Shown: positions 42,061-48,966 of the stretch, piece after piece
Layout: each line of letters starts with the position of its first letter
How positions within the stretch are numbered: the stretch's first letter is position 1
Source: JARRNE01 sp963824085
GTDB lineage: Bacteria > Pseudomonadota > Gammaproteobacteria > Chromatiales > Chromatiaceae
DNA: 48,966 nucleotides
Direction of reading: 5' to 3'
Assembly: GCA_963824085.1 (NCBI GenBank)
Contig: CAWGNT010000008.1
Span: 1-48,966, forward strand
Program-made: the position numbers and the translations under genes
The notes under the pieces: model-generated
What the model was told of the DNA's origin: nothing
The model's input: only the letters and a program-made list of their open reading frames with translations
The model's database searches: none

Positions 42061-43878
42061 ATGTGCGGGATCGCGGGTGTGATCGTTCGGCGGGGCCGAC
42101 CCGACGCTTTGCAGCTCTTCAGGGCAGCCGAGCTCTTGAAGCATCGCGGTCCAGATGAGCGCGGGGTACATATCGTCGATTCAGTCGGGTTGGCCCACAC
42201 GCGACTGTCCATCATCGACCTCCAGGGCGGGCACCAGCCGATCGTTGATCCCCGAAGCAGCAATGTGCTGGTTGCTAACGGAGAGATCTACAACTTCGTC
42301 GAGCTGCGCGAGGAGCTCGAGGCAAGCGGATGTCGTTTCGCAACCGGCTCCGATTCGGAAACCATTCTGCACGTCTTCGATCGGTACGGCGTCGGGGGGC
42401 TTAGCCGGCTGCACGGCATGTTCGCCTTCGCCTTGTATTCCGCGCGCGACCGCTCCTTGATACTGGCGCGGGACCGCCTCGGCATCAAACCCCTCTACTA
42501 CACCCAACTTCCCGACCGCATCGCCTTCGCGTCGGAGCTGAAGGGCCTACTGCCGCTGCTGCCCCGAGTCCCCGACCTTTCCGTCCCTGCCCTGGCGAGC
42601 TTCCTGGACTTCGGCTTCAACAGCATGGAGGAATCCATTTTCAAGGGCGTCCACCGGTTGGAGCCGGGCACTGCGCTCGTCATCAATGGTGAGCTGGACA
42701 CCGTGACCGTAACCTATTGGTCACCTCAGGAGATCTCTCCCCGCGATCTAACCATGGACGAAGCACTCGAGGAGTTTGATTCCCTGTTCGACCAGGTTCT
42801 GCGCCAACATATGCGCTCCGACGTTCCCTACGGCCTTTTTCTATCGGGAGGGCTGGACTCGGGGAGTCTCCTCGCACGGCTGTCCGCCTACCACGACCGG
42901 CCGATTCAGACCTTCTCCGTGGGTTACGAAGGCCTGGAGGACTCCGACGAGTTGGTCCAGGCGCGTAGGGTCGCCACGCTCTTTCGGAGCGAGCACACGG
43001 AGCTGCGGCTAGATCCTTGGCGCGCCCTGTGGGCACTGCCTTTGAGCGTCTGGTCGGCGGACGACCTCATGTACGACGCCGCATCTTTGCCGACCGTGCT
43101 GTTGGCCCAACGCGCCGCTCGTGAGCTGAAGGTTGTCTTTACCGGTGAAGGGGGAGACGAGAGCTTCGGCGGCTATGGGCGTTATCGCCGCAGCCGGCTT
43201 CAACAGCTTCTGAAAGGTATGCCCGATTGGCTGGGCGGGGGCTACCGTTTTGCAGGCCGCTGGCCAAGCCCGATGCGCGACAAGGGGTTTGGCACCACCC
43301 TGACGATGGCCGGGAGAGCAGGCAGCGAGCCATTTAGACAGGCATGGCGATCAGCGCCTGGCGCTTGGTCATACCTGCGCAAGGCGCAGCTCACCGATAT
43401 TCGGACCGAGCTGGAGGACAATCTGCTCGTGAAGGTCGACCGTACGCTGATGGCATTCGGATTGGAGGGCCGAGTCCCCTTTCTCGATCATCGCATCGTC
43501 GAGCTCGGGTTGGCCTTGCCGGACCGGCTCAAGGTTCGAGGCCGCATCGGCAAGGTGCTTCTTCGGCGCTGGGCGAGTCGTTGGTTGCCCAGGGAGCAGC
43601 TAGAAGGCAGGAAACGCGGATTTGGCGTCCCGCTGGGAGGCTTGCTTCGTGGGAAGCTGCTGAAACAGCTGGGCGACAAGCTGCAAGGCAGCCGCATCAT
43701 CAAGGAGTGGTTTACCCCGCGGGTCGTATCGGATCTGGTCGGGCTGCAAACCAAGACCGGGAGAGCAACGCGCCACCTCCTACAGCTGGCTCAGTTCGCA
43801 ACCTGGCACGGCATGCTCCTTGACGGAGCGGCGAACCGCCCCAGCGCCGAGGAAAATCCACTCGACTGGATCCACTGA
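42061..43878 (+). CDS. asnB: Asparagine synthetase, glutamine-hydrolysing (AsnB type)
   Basis: This 605-residue enzyme starts MCGIAGV, so Cys2 is the glutaminase nucleophile after removal of Met. The class II amidotransferase domain (about 1-215) shows KHRGPDE, HTRLSIID and VANGEIYNF. The synthetase domain (about 235-590) has the PP-loop LSGGLDSG (261-268) and TGEGGDESFGGYGRY. It converts aspartate, ATP and glutamine to asparagine. Family members within polysaccharide clusters amidate sugar acids instead; no glycosyltransferases are in this window, but the next two genes encode secreted proteins. Length and motifs are normal. Confidence 0.93.
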   Translation: MCGIAGVIVRRGRPDALQLFRAAELLKHRGPDERGVHIVDSVGLAHTRLSIIDLQGGHQPIVDPRSSNVLVANGEIYNFVELREELEASGCRFATGSDSETILHVFDRYGVGGLSRLHGMFAFALYSARDRSLILARDRLGIKPLYYTQLPDRIAFASELKGLLPLLPRVPDLSVPALASFLDFGFNSMEESIFKGVHRLEPGTALVINGELDTVTVTYWSPQEISPRDLTMDEALEEFDSLFDQVLRQHMRSDVPYGLFLSGGLDSGSLLARLSAYHDRPIQTFSVGYEGLEDSDELVQARRVATLFRSEHTELRLDPWRALWALPLSVWSADDLMYDAASLPTVLLAQRAARELKVVFTGEGGDESFGGYGRYRRSRLQQLLKGMPDWLGGGYRFAGRWPSPMRDKGFGTTLTMAGRAGSEPFRQAWRSAPGAWSYLRKAQLTDIRTELEDNLLVKVDRTLMAFGLEGRVPFLDHRIVELGLALPDRLKVRGRIGKVLLRRWASRWLPREQLEGRKRGFGVPLGGLLRGKLLKQLGDKLQGSRIIKEWFTPRVVSDLVGLQTKTGRATRHLLQLAQFATWHGMLLDGAANRPSAEENPLDWIH

Positions 43879-44201
43879 TTCGTCGGGAGCAACGGCCGTA
43901 TAAAGCAAACGCGGCAGGCTTTGTCAGCCGTTCTGCCAGCGAGCTCTCTGCTCACTTCTCTCGCCAAGCCGTGAATCTTTGGGGTACCGAATGGTTCACT
44001 GCCCGCAAGCCACGCGGCCCAGCACAACGTCGTACCCCCTTGACGGGACCGCACCAGAAGCTCCACACGATTCCCCGCGCACGTTGTATTGCGGTTGTTT
44101 TCGTAGCGGTCGGCGCGCATGCGACTACACTTGCGAGAATGCCGGCTTCGCACCAGTCGCTGACCTTCCGTGTTCCGGAATCTGCCTGCAAGGAGAGTCA
44201 T
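43879..44201. other. asnB-cotH intergenic region
   Basis: This gap of 323 bases lies between the asparagine synthetase stop and the CotH start. The CotH frame is open upstream to 43971, but the extension lacks a signal peptide and the AGGAGA at 44191 points to 44202. Nothing else is seen. Confidence 0.45.
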
Positions 44202-45674
44202 ATGGCGTCCCAGCTGAGCTTACCCCATTGCCGGATCGCGGCCCTGGCCGTGCTGAGCCTCGTTGTCGCCTGCGCCTTTGGGCAACCCGGTCCGGCGATC
44301 GCGGACAGCGGCCATACAACATCCGGAGAGGCGCTTTGGAACGAGACTCAGAGCAAGCTCTTCAACGGCCAGATCCACACCATCTATATCAAGATGAACC
44401 AGGCGAGCTGGAATCAGCTGCACGACGACGAGAAGAACAACCATTGCGAAAAGTCGGACGACGTGAAGTGGGTCCACGCCCGCTATTTTGTCTTCGACGA
44501 CATTCCCATGAAGGACGTGGCGATGAAGGTGCGCGGCAACACCTCGCGCTGTATTCCGCGCCTGCAGTTCAGGGTGTCGTTCGAACGTACCCACGGCGTC
44601 TACTCCCGGCAAGGCAACGAGCCGTGGCACGAGGTGCAATACGATGACGCCGCCAAGGCCGCTATAAAGGACCGTACCCTCTACGGTCTCGATGAGCTGA
44701 ACCTGCGTCGGAGCTTCAACGACTCCAGCTCCAAGAACGACTCAGGCAACGGCATGTTGGCGCGAGAGCCGGTCGCGACCTGGGCCGCCGCCGAGGCCGA
44801 GAAGGTGGCATCGACCACGGTCCGCGGGCCCCCGGTCTACCGCACCGCCTACGCGCTGGTGGAGTTCCAGCTGTGCTCGAGCGACGCCGACAACAAGTGC
44901 GCAAACCGCTTCCGACGTGCCTACGTCGTCGCCGAGTCCCTCGACAAGGCATTCTTCCGCATGCGCTACGACGACCGCAACCCAACGGTCTTTGCCATGT
45001 CCCACGGGTGCGCATTGAAGGGTGATGACGGCTTCAGCCTGCGTTGTGTGCAGCCCGAGTACATCGAGGGCAAGAAGCTTCACGATGGGGATGATGAGCA
45101 GGAGGCGAGGGCCCTGAGCTATCTCACCGGGCCGAAGGGGCTCAAGACGCGCCTGGACGCTGCCGGCACGGCTGCGGAGGTGGGAGAGGTCCTGGATCTC
45201 GACAACGTCATGAACTACGCCTCGGTCGCGACGACCGTCGGCCACTGGGACAGCGCTTACGGCAACTTCAATAACGACCTGCTCTACTTTCACGCGCCGA
45301 GCGGAAAGTGGAAGCTGATCATCTGGGACATGGACAACACGATGGACTACGACGGGCCCGGCGGGCCGGGGCACTTGTACAGCTACGCGGACGTCGCCAA
45401 GGAGCCGCGCATCCTGTTCGACAAGCTCTTTGACCTTCCGGAGCTGAATGCCCGTCTGAAGCAACGCCTAGGGGCCTATCTGTCCACCATCTACGATGAT
45501 CAGGGGAAAGGCCCGATCAGGGACGAGATCATCCGGGTGCGCGACCAGTACATCGCCAAGATGAACGGGGAGCTCGTCAGCGGCGAGCGCCAGAATCTCG
45601 ATCGCGCCCGGGAGATGCTCGACTACACGAAGACGCGCTACCGTGTGCTCCAGGAGCAGATCTCACAGCAGTGA
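44202..45674 (+). CDS. Secreted CotH-family protein (kinase-like fold)
   Basis: From ATG 44202, five bases after AGGAGA, the product is 490 residues with a Sec signal (ALAVLSLVVACAFG, cleavage about residue 35). The CotH domain shows IYIKMNQASWNQL at its start, MKVRGNTSRCIPRLQFRVSF (the nucleotide-binding Lys/Arg region) and LYGLDELNLRRSFND. The acidic active-site stretch is KLIIWDMDNTMDYDG. CotH proteins have an atypical protein-kinase fold. The spore-coat member phosphorylates coat proteins, but Gram-negative secreted members are largely uncharacterised. The gene is followed 18 bases later by another secreted protein, its likely partner. Confidence 0.9.
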   Translation: MASQLSLPHCRIAALAVLSLVVACAFGQPGPAIADSGHTTSGEALWNETQSKLFNGQIHTIYIKMNQASWNQLHDDEKNNHCEKSDDVKWVHARYFVFDDIPMKDVAMKVRGNTSRCIPRLQFRVSFERTHGVYSRQGNEPWHEVQYDDAAKAAIKDRTLYGLDELNLRRSFNDSSSKNDSGNGMLAREPVATWAAAEAEKVASTTVRGPPVYRTAYALVEFQLCSSDADNKCANRFRRAYVVAESLDKAFFRMRYDDRNPTVFAMSHGCALKGDDGFSLRCVQPEYIEGKKLHDGDDEQEARALSYLTGPKGLKTRLDAAGTAAEVGEVLDLDNVMNYASVATTVGHWDSAYGNFNNDLLYFHAPSGKWKLIIWDMDNTMDYDGPGGPGHLYSYADVAKEPRILFDKLFDLPELNARLKQRLGAYLSTIYDDQGKGPIRDEIIRVRDQYIAKMNGELVSGERQNLDRAREMLDYTKTRYRVLQEQISQQ

Positions 45675-45692
45675 CACTGAGGATGATGCCAG

Positions 45693-46706
45693 TTGAAGAC
45701 CGTCGTCATGCCGGGTACTGGACATCATTGGTCCGCGGCAGGATGGGTGGGGATGCTCGCCCTTCTGGCTTGCGTCTGGCCCGTCGGTGCCGGTCGCGCA
45801 TCCGATAGCAATAACGGCGGATTGCGCGAGGCACGGGAACGACTGGACGTCCTGGAGCAATACAGCCTCCCGATGCGCGAGGTTTCGGGTCTCGCACTGG
45901 CCCAAGGGGGCGCAGACGGCATCGACATCTATGCGGTGGGAGATGCCGACTATGAGGTTGGTCGTTTCCGTACTCGCGAATCACCACACGTAGTGAGCAT
46001 CGATGTCCGCGACGTGGCCGGCGCGATGTCGGCCGGGACTCAAGCCGTCTCCCAGTGGGAGGCCGTTGCGACGGACGCGTCCCCCATGATCTGCGCCTTG
46101 GCCGAGGACTCCGCTCGGGTGACCTGCCTCGGAGGCGATCTGGCGCGCGTGGTCGCGGAATTCGAGCTGGACGTGACGAACATCCCGAGTCTGGAAAGCT
46201 CTTGGTCGAACGAGCCGAACTCCCGCGGTGAGGGGATGGTTCTGTTGCGAAGGGGTCATGTGCTCTTGCTCAAGGAAAAGAAGCCGGCCCTGATCATCGA
46301 GTTTGGTCCCCTGGGCGAGACGCCCATGGGGTGGAGCGCGGATAGTCTTCTTGGCGACGGCCAGGAATTCATGACCCCAGCATCTCATGTCCTGGTGGCG
46401 CTGAAGGTGTGGGAGCTCGCGGACAGCCTTGCCGCAATCGCCGACGACGGTAGCGAGCTTGCCGTGGGTCCGGACCGGCGCCTCTACATGCTCTCTCAGA
46501 AGAGTGCCCTATTGATCCGCCTGGAAAGCACCCTCCGGCCTGATGAGGACAAGGTTCACGCGAGCGCGCTCTGGCAGCTGCCGCACGACTTCGAGCATGC
46601 GGAGGGTCTCGCCATCGACGGTGGGATGCATCCTTGGGTCGCGGTCGATAACCACGAGACGGATCGGCCCAATCTCTTTCGCCTCACACCGATCGAGCCG
46701 CGCTGA
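45693..46706 (+). CDS. Secreted beta-propeller-like protein of unknown function
   Basis: This 337-residue protein starts at TTG 45693, about 10 bases after GAGG; ATG 45708 is an alternative without a ribosome binding site. An N-terminal signal (GWVGMLALLACVWPVGAGRA) indicates export. The body has repeated strand patterns such as VSGLALAQGG..IDIYAVGD, GEGMVLLRRGHVLLLKEKKP and ELAVGPDRRLYMLSQKSALL, ending EGLAIDGGMHPWVAVDN. These resemble the blades of SdiA-regulated or phytase-like propellers (reader's inference). It forms an operon with the CotH gene. Confidence 0.75.
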   Translation: MKTVVMPGTGHHWSAAGWVGMLALLACVWPVGAGRASDSNNGGLREARERLDVLEQYSLPMREVSGLALAQGGADGIDIYAVGDADYEVGRFRTRESPHVVSIDVRDVAGAMSAGTQAVSQWEAVATDASPMICALAEDSARVTCLGGDLARVVAEFELDVTNIPSLESSWSNEPNSRGEGMVLLRRGHVLLLKEKKPALIIEFGPLGETPMGWSADSLLGDGQEFMTPASHVLVALKVWELADSLAAIADDGSELAVGPDRRLYMLSQKSALLIRLESTLRPDEDKVHASALWQLPHDFEHAEGLAIDGGMHPWVAVDNHETDRPNLFRLTPIEPR

Positions 46707-47233
46707 CCGGTACCAGTCGGTCCAACCCAGTCCGGGATGCGGGGGGTCGTACGCATCCGCAAGATGCGGACGCAAGCGGCGGCGTTGAGCTGCTTTGTCT
46801 TGCGCTGCGGCAAGGGGCGACGGAAAAACTGCATCTTCCCTGACCGCATTGGCTGTTCCCACTGTGTGATTTGGCGTACAGTTGTCTTGATCATACACCG
46901 GGCCGCAAAGCAATCGGCGAGCCGGTGCGATCGGCAAGGATGCTTTAGGGAGCCTGCATCGTCACGAACGGGTCGGGGTCATTCTGGATCCAGCTGCTTG
47001 CGTGTCGTTTCCTGATGGGCCGATGACCTTCTCCGATGCGGGGCGGAGGCGATTTCTGTCAAGTCGCGTACCACCTTGCGGGTCCTTTCGCCCGCCTTCG
47101 GCGTCGCACCGGCAGTCACATAGCTCGGCTATGCTCCTGCCAGCGCTGCTTGAAGGCGAACGAAGATCCCGTGCAATCTGGCACATGATGTTCCGGCAAT
47201 CGCCTTATCGAGAAGTGAGATGGGAGAATCATC
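46707..47233. other. Intergenic region with repeat R2
   Basis: No gene is recognised in this 527-base gap. A small palindrome CGCATC-CGCAA-GATGCG occurs near 46751-46767. The second copy of R2 fills 47052-47207. GGGAG near 47223 is the ribosome binding site of the Cyc2-like gene. Confidence 0.5.
47052..47207. repeat. Dispersed repeat R2, right copy
   Basis: This is the counterpart of 391-630, without that copy's extra block of about 95-100 bases. Shared blocks include GGTCCTTTCGCCCGCCTTC, CCAGCGCT.CTTG.AGGCGAA and CCGGCAATCGCCTTA. It ends about 26 bases before the Cyc2-like start codon, so it makes up most of that gene's leader. Confidence 0.65.
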
Positions 47234-48589
47234 ATGTTGGAGATATGCAACAGTAGGGCCGCCGCAGGCGGCCTGGTCCGAGGCTCGACAATCGGTGCGT
47301 GGGTGGTCATGGTCTCGACCCTGGCCTCGCTGCTTATGGTTTCCACCCCGGCCGAGGCGATCCCGGCGTTCGCGCGTCAGATGGGCGTCGAGTGCTCAGC
47401 GTGTCACACCGCCTACCCGGAGCTCAACGCCTTCGGGCGCGAGTTCAAGCTGACGGGCTACACCCTGAGCGCAGGCAATGTCCCCTGGTACAAGAAGTTC
47501 GCCTTCATGACCGAGCCGTCCTTCACCCATACCTCGGCGGACATCTCGGATCCGCCGGAGGACTTCGGCGCGAACAACAACCTCGCCTTCACGCAGTCGA
47601 GCCTGTTCTTCGGCGGACAGATCGCGGGCAAGGTCGGCGGGTTCGTGCAGGCGACCTACGATGGGGTCGGCAAGGTGTTCTCCTGGGACAATACGGACTT
47701 CCGCTTCGCCGACACCGCGACGGTCAAGGGCAAGCCGCTCGTCTACGGGATCGATCTCAACAACAACCCCACGGTGCAGGATCTCTGGAACACGACGCCG
47801 GCGTGGAGCTATCCGTTCTCGTCCTCCGGCATTGCGTCGACGCCCGCGGCCTCCACGCTCATTCAGGGGCTTGGCGGTCAGGTCGCCGGTCTCGGTGCCT
47901 ATACTTTGTGGAACGGCCTGGTGTACCTGGAGCTCGACGGTTACCGATCTCTCGGAGACGATGCGTTGCGGGCACTCGGTGTGTCCCCTTCGGAGGTGGG
48001 CGCCAAGATCGACGGCACGGCACCCTATTGGCGGGTCGCGCTGCAGCACGAATGGGGTCCGCACTACCTGGCGGGCGGCACCTTCGGAATGGTCGCAGAC
48101 ACCTTCCCCGGGAATGATCGCTCGGCTGGAAACGATCGCTTCACGGACATCGGGCTGGATCTGCAGTACCAATACACCGGGGCACGTGACGACATCGCCC
48201 TGCGGCTGTCCTGGATCCACGAGGACCAGGACCTGAACGCGAGCCAACAGCTCGGGGCCGCGAGCAACGGGTCCAACGACCTGAGCACCTTCAACGGTAA
48301 CGTCAACTATCTTTATGACAAGACCTGGGGGTTCACCGCCGGCTATTCGAACCTGCGCGGCGACGCGGATCCCGCCTACTACGGGACCGACAACGGCTCC
48401 CCAGACAGCAGCTGGGTGACCCTCCAGCTCGACTGGCTGCCTTACAACAAGCACGGCGGGCCGTCCCTGTGGCCCTGGTTCAACCCGAAGTTTTCGGCGC
48501 AGTACATTGCGTACAACCGCTTCGACGGGACGACCAGCGGGGCATCCGACAACGACACCTTTTATCTGCAGGCCTGGCTGGTGTTTTGA
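47234..48589 (+). CDS. Cyc2-like monohaem cytochrome-porin, outer membrane
   Basis: This 451-residue protein starts at ATG 47234 after GGGAG. A signal peptide ends around AEA (residue 42). A single haem c motif CSACH (54-58) sits in IPAFARQMGVECSACHTAYP and is followed by ELNAFGREFKLTGYTL, the segment I associate with Cyc2-type proteins. The remaining 370 residues are beta-strand rich with alternating aromatic residues, consistent with a 16-strand-like porin: YLELDGYRSLG, YWRVALQHEWGPHYLAGG and a final strand ending in FYLQAWLVF (terminal Phe, typical of outer-membrane barrels). Cyc2 oxidises extracellular Fe(II). Whether this relative does so is unproven; other members may have different donors. 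Confidence 0.8.
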   Translation: MLEICNSRAAAGGLVRGSTIGAWVVMVSTLASLLMVSTPAEAIPAFARQMGVECSACHTAYPELNAFGREFKLTGYTLSAGNVPWYKKFAFMTEPSFTHTSADISDPPEDFGANNNLAFTQSSLFFGGQIAGKVGGFVQATYDGVGKVFSWDNTDFRFADTATVKGKPLVYGIDLNNNPTVQDLWNTTPAWSYPFSSSGIASTPAASTLIQGLGGQVAGLGAYTLWNGLVYLELDGYRSLGDDALRALGVSPSEVGAKIDGTAPYWRVALQHEWGPHYLAGGTFGMVADTFPGNDRSAGNDRFTDIGLDLQYQYTGARDDIALRLSWIHEDQDLNASQQLGAASNGSNDLSTFNGNVNYLYDKTWGFTAGYSNLRGDADPAYYGTDNGSPDSSWVTLQLDWLPYNKHGGPSLWPWFNPKFSAQYIAYNRFDGTTSGASDNDTFYLQAWLVF

Positions 48590-48653
48590 CAAGGCTACCC
48601 GGGGTCGCGGGTACTGCGTATCGGGCCGCGCCGTGAGCGTGTCCGCGTAACGT

Positions 48654-48679
48654 CCACGGCGCCGCCCTTGGCGCCGTGG
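48654..48679. terminator. Strong hairpin downstream of the Cyc2-like gene
   Basis: CCACGGCGCC and GGCGCCGTGG form a perfect 10-base stem around a six-base loop, 64 bases after the stop codon. No run of T follows, so it may act as an mRNA-stabilising or Rho-assisted end rather than a classic terminator. Confidence 0.5.
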
Positions 48680-48803
48680 GTACCGCCGTTCCGCACCCGA
48701 CCCGAACCAGAAGCCAAAGCTGACGCTCGAGACTGATCGCCTAATCTCCTACCGGTGGGTACGCCCAAAGGCGGCATCCGTGCTCATTATTGCGGTGTAA
48801 AAA

Positions 48804-48966
48804 ACCACGTCCTGTGGACGTGGTCAGAGTGCGGAGGCTTTGCCGGTCGCACGACTCAGCGGTACTCCAGCGTTTGAGCTGTCCCCACAGTCTCGAACGA
48901 GGAGTTGACCAATGAGTCGTTTTCGCAAGCTATCACACGCGATCTGCGGCGCCCGTCGGTTATCCA
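48804..48966 (+). mobile_element. IS200/IS605-type element, left end only
   Basis: A perfect 9-base hairpin (ACCACGTCC, loop TGT, GGACGTGGT; 48804-48824) is followed by about 85 bases of leader and then the transposase start. This is the arrangement of IS200-like left ends, where the hairpin is recognised by the Y1 transposase. The element runs off the window or is broken just before its end. Confidence 0.75.
48912..48966 (+). pseudogene. tnpA: Start of IS200-type transposase (TnpA), incomplete
   Basis: ATG 48912, about 8 bases after GAGGAG, encodes MSRFRKLSHAI, matching the usual beginning of IS200-like Y1 transposases. These normally continue with W-H-C-x-Y-H. Here the sequence after about 48944 reads CGARRLS instead, so the gene is truncated, rearranged or frameshifted within its first dozen codons. 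Confidence 0.65.

Overview
The window is about 49 kb of GC-rich, densely coding DNA from a Gram-negative bacterium. TolC-like, RND and MFP efflux parts, lipoproteins with lipoboxes, periplasmic c-type cytochromes and an outer-membrane porin-cytochrome show an envelope with two membranes. The gene set (TrkH/TrkA, SDF symporter, DUF3775, DUF2914, haem-containing DUF3365 sensor, Cyc2-like protein) and the style of intergenic repeats fit a gammaproteobacterium, perhaps a Chromatiales-like sulfur or iron oxidiser. That placement is inference. No rRNA, tRNA, CRISPR array or prophage was recognised.

Layout. 1-700: no convincing gene; holds one copy of a dispersed repeat (R2). 700-3830: IclR regulator, TrkH-type K+ channel subunit and TrkA-type NAD-binding subunit, the last two separated by a structured repeat (R1). 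3880-11170: mostly small or poorly known proteins (DUF2914 protein, an SDF-family dicarboxylate/glutamate symporter, a DUF4870-like membrane protein, a SleB-like wall hydrolase, DUF3775). 11397-14937: M48 lipoprotein protease, AttH/CrtC-like protein and di-haem lipoprotein cytochrome, all on the plus strand.

14959-24296 is the most unusual part. It holds three different FHA-domain proteins (FHA with a degenerate cyclase-like region; FHA-sigma54 activator; FHA-TM-lytic transglycosylase), a CHAP-like amidase without a signal peptide, a lipoprotein of unknown function, a haem-binding DUF3365-HAMP membrane sensor, and a soluble Ser/Thr kinase with a duplicated C-terminal domain. I read it as a candidate phospho-threonine system linking an envelope or redox signal to sigma54 transcription and peptidoglycan remodelling. 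No type VI secretion core gene is present.

24301-30206: alpha-glucan phosphorylase, rhomboid protease and GH15 glucoamylase-like enzyme. 30736-36567: RND efflux system (OEP-MFP-RND, minus strand). 36861-41510, divergent from it: a small ORF, an ABC exporter whose ATPase gene carries an apparent 1-base frameshift, a secreted membrane-tethered protein, and an OmpR-type response regulator with its histidine kinase. 42061-46706: class B asparagine synthetase, secreted CotH-family protein and a secreted beta-propeller-like protein. 47234-48589: Cyc2-like monohaem cytochrome-porin, preceded by the second R2 copy. The window ends in the left end and first codons of an IS200/IS605-type transposase that departs from the expected sequence after about ten codons.

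All family assignments come from reading motifs by eye. No database search was run.
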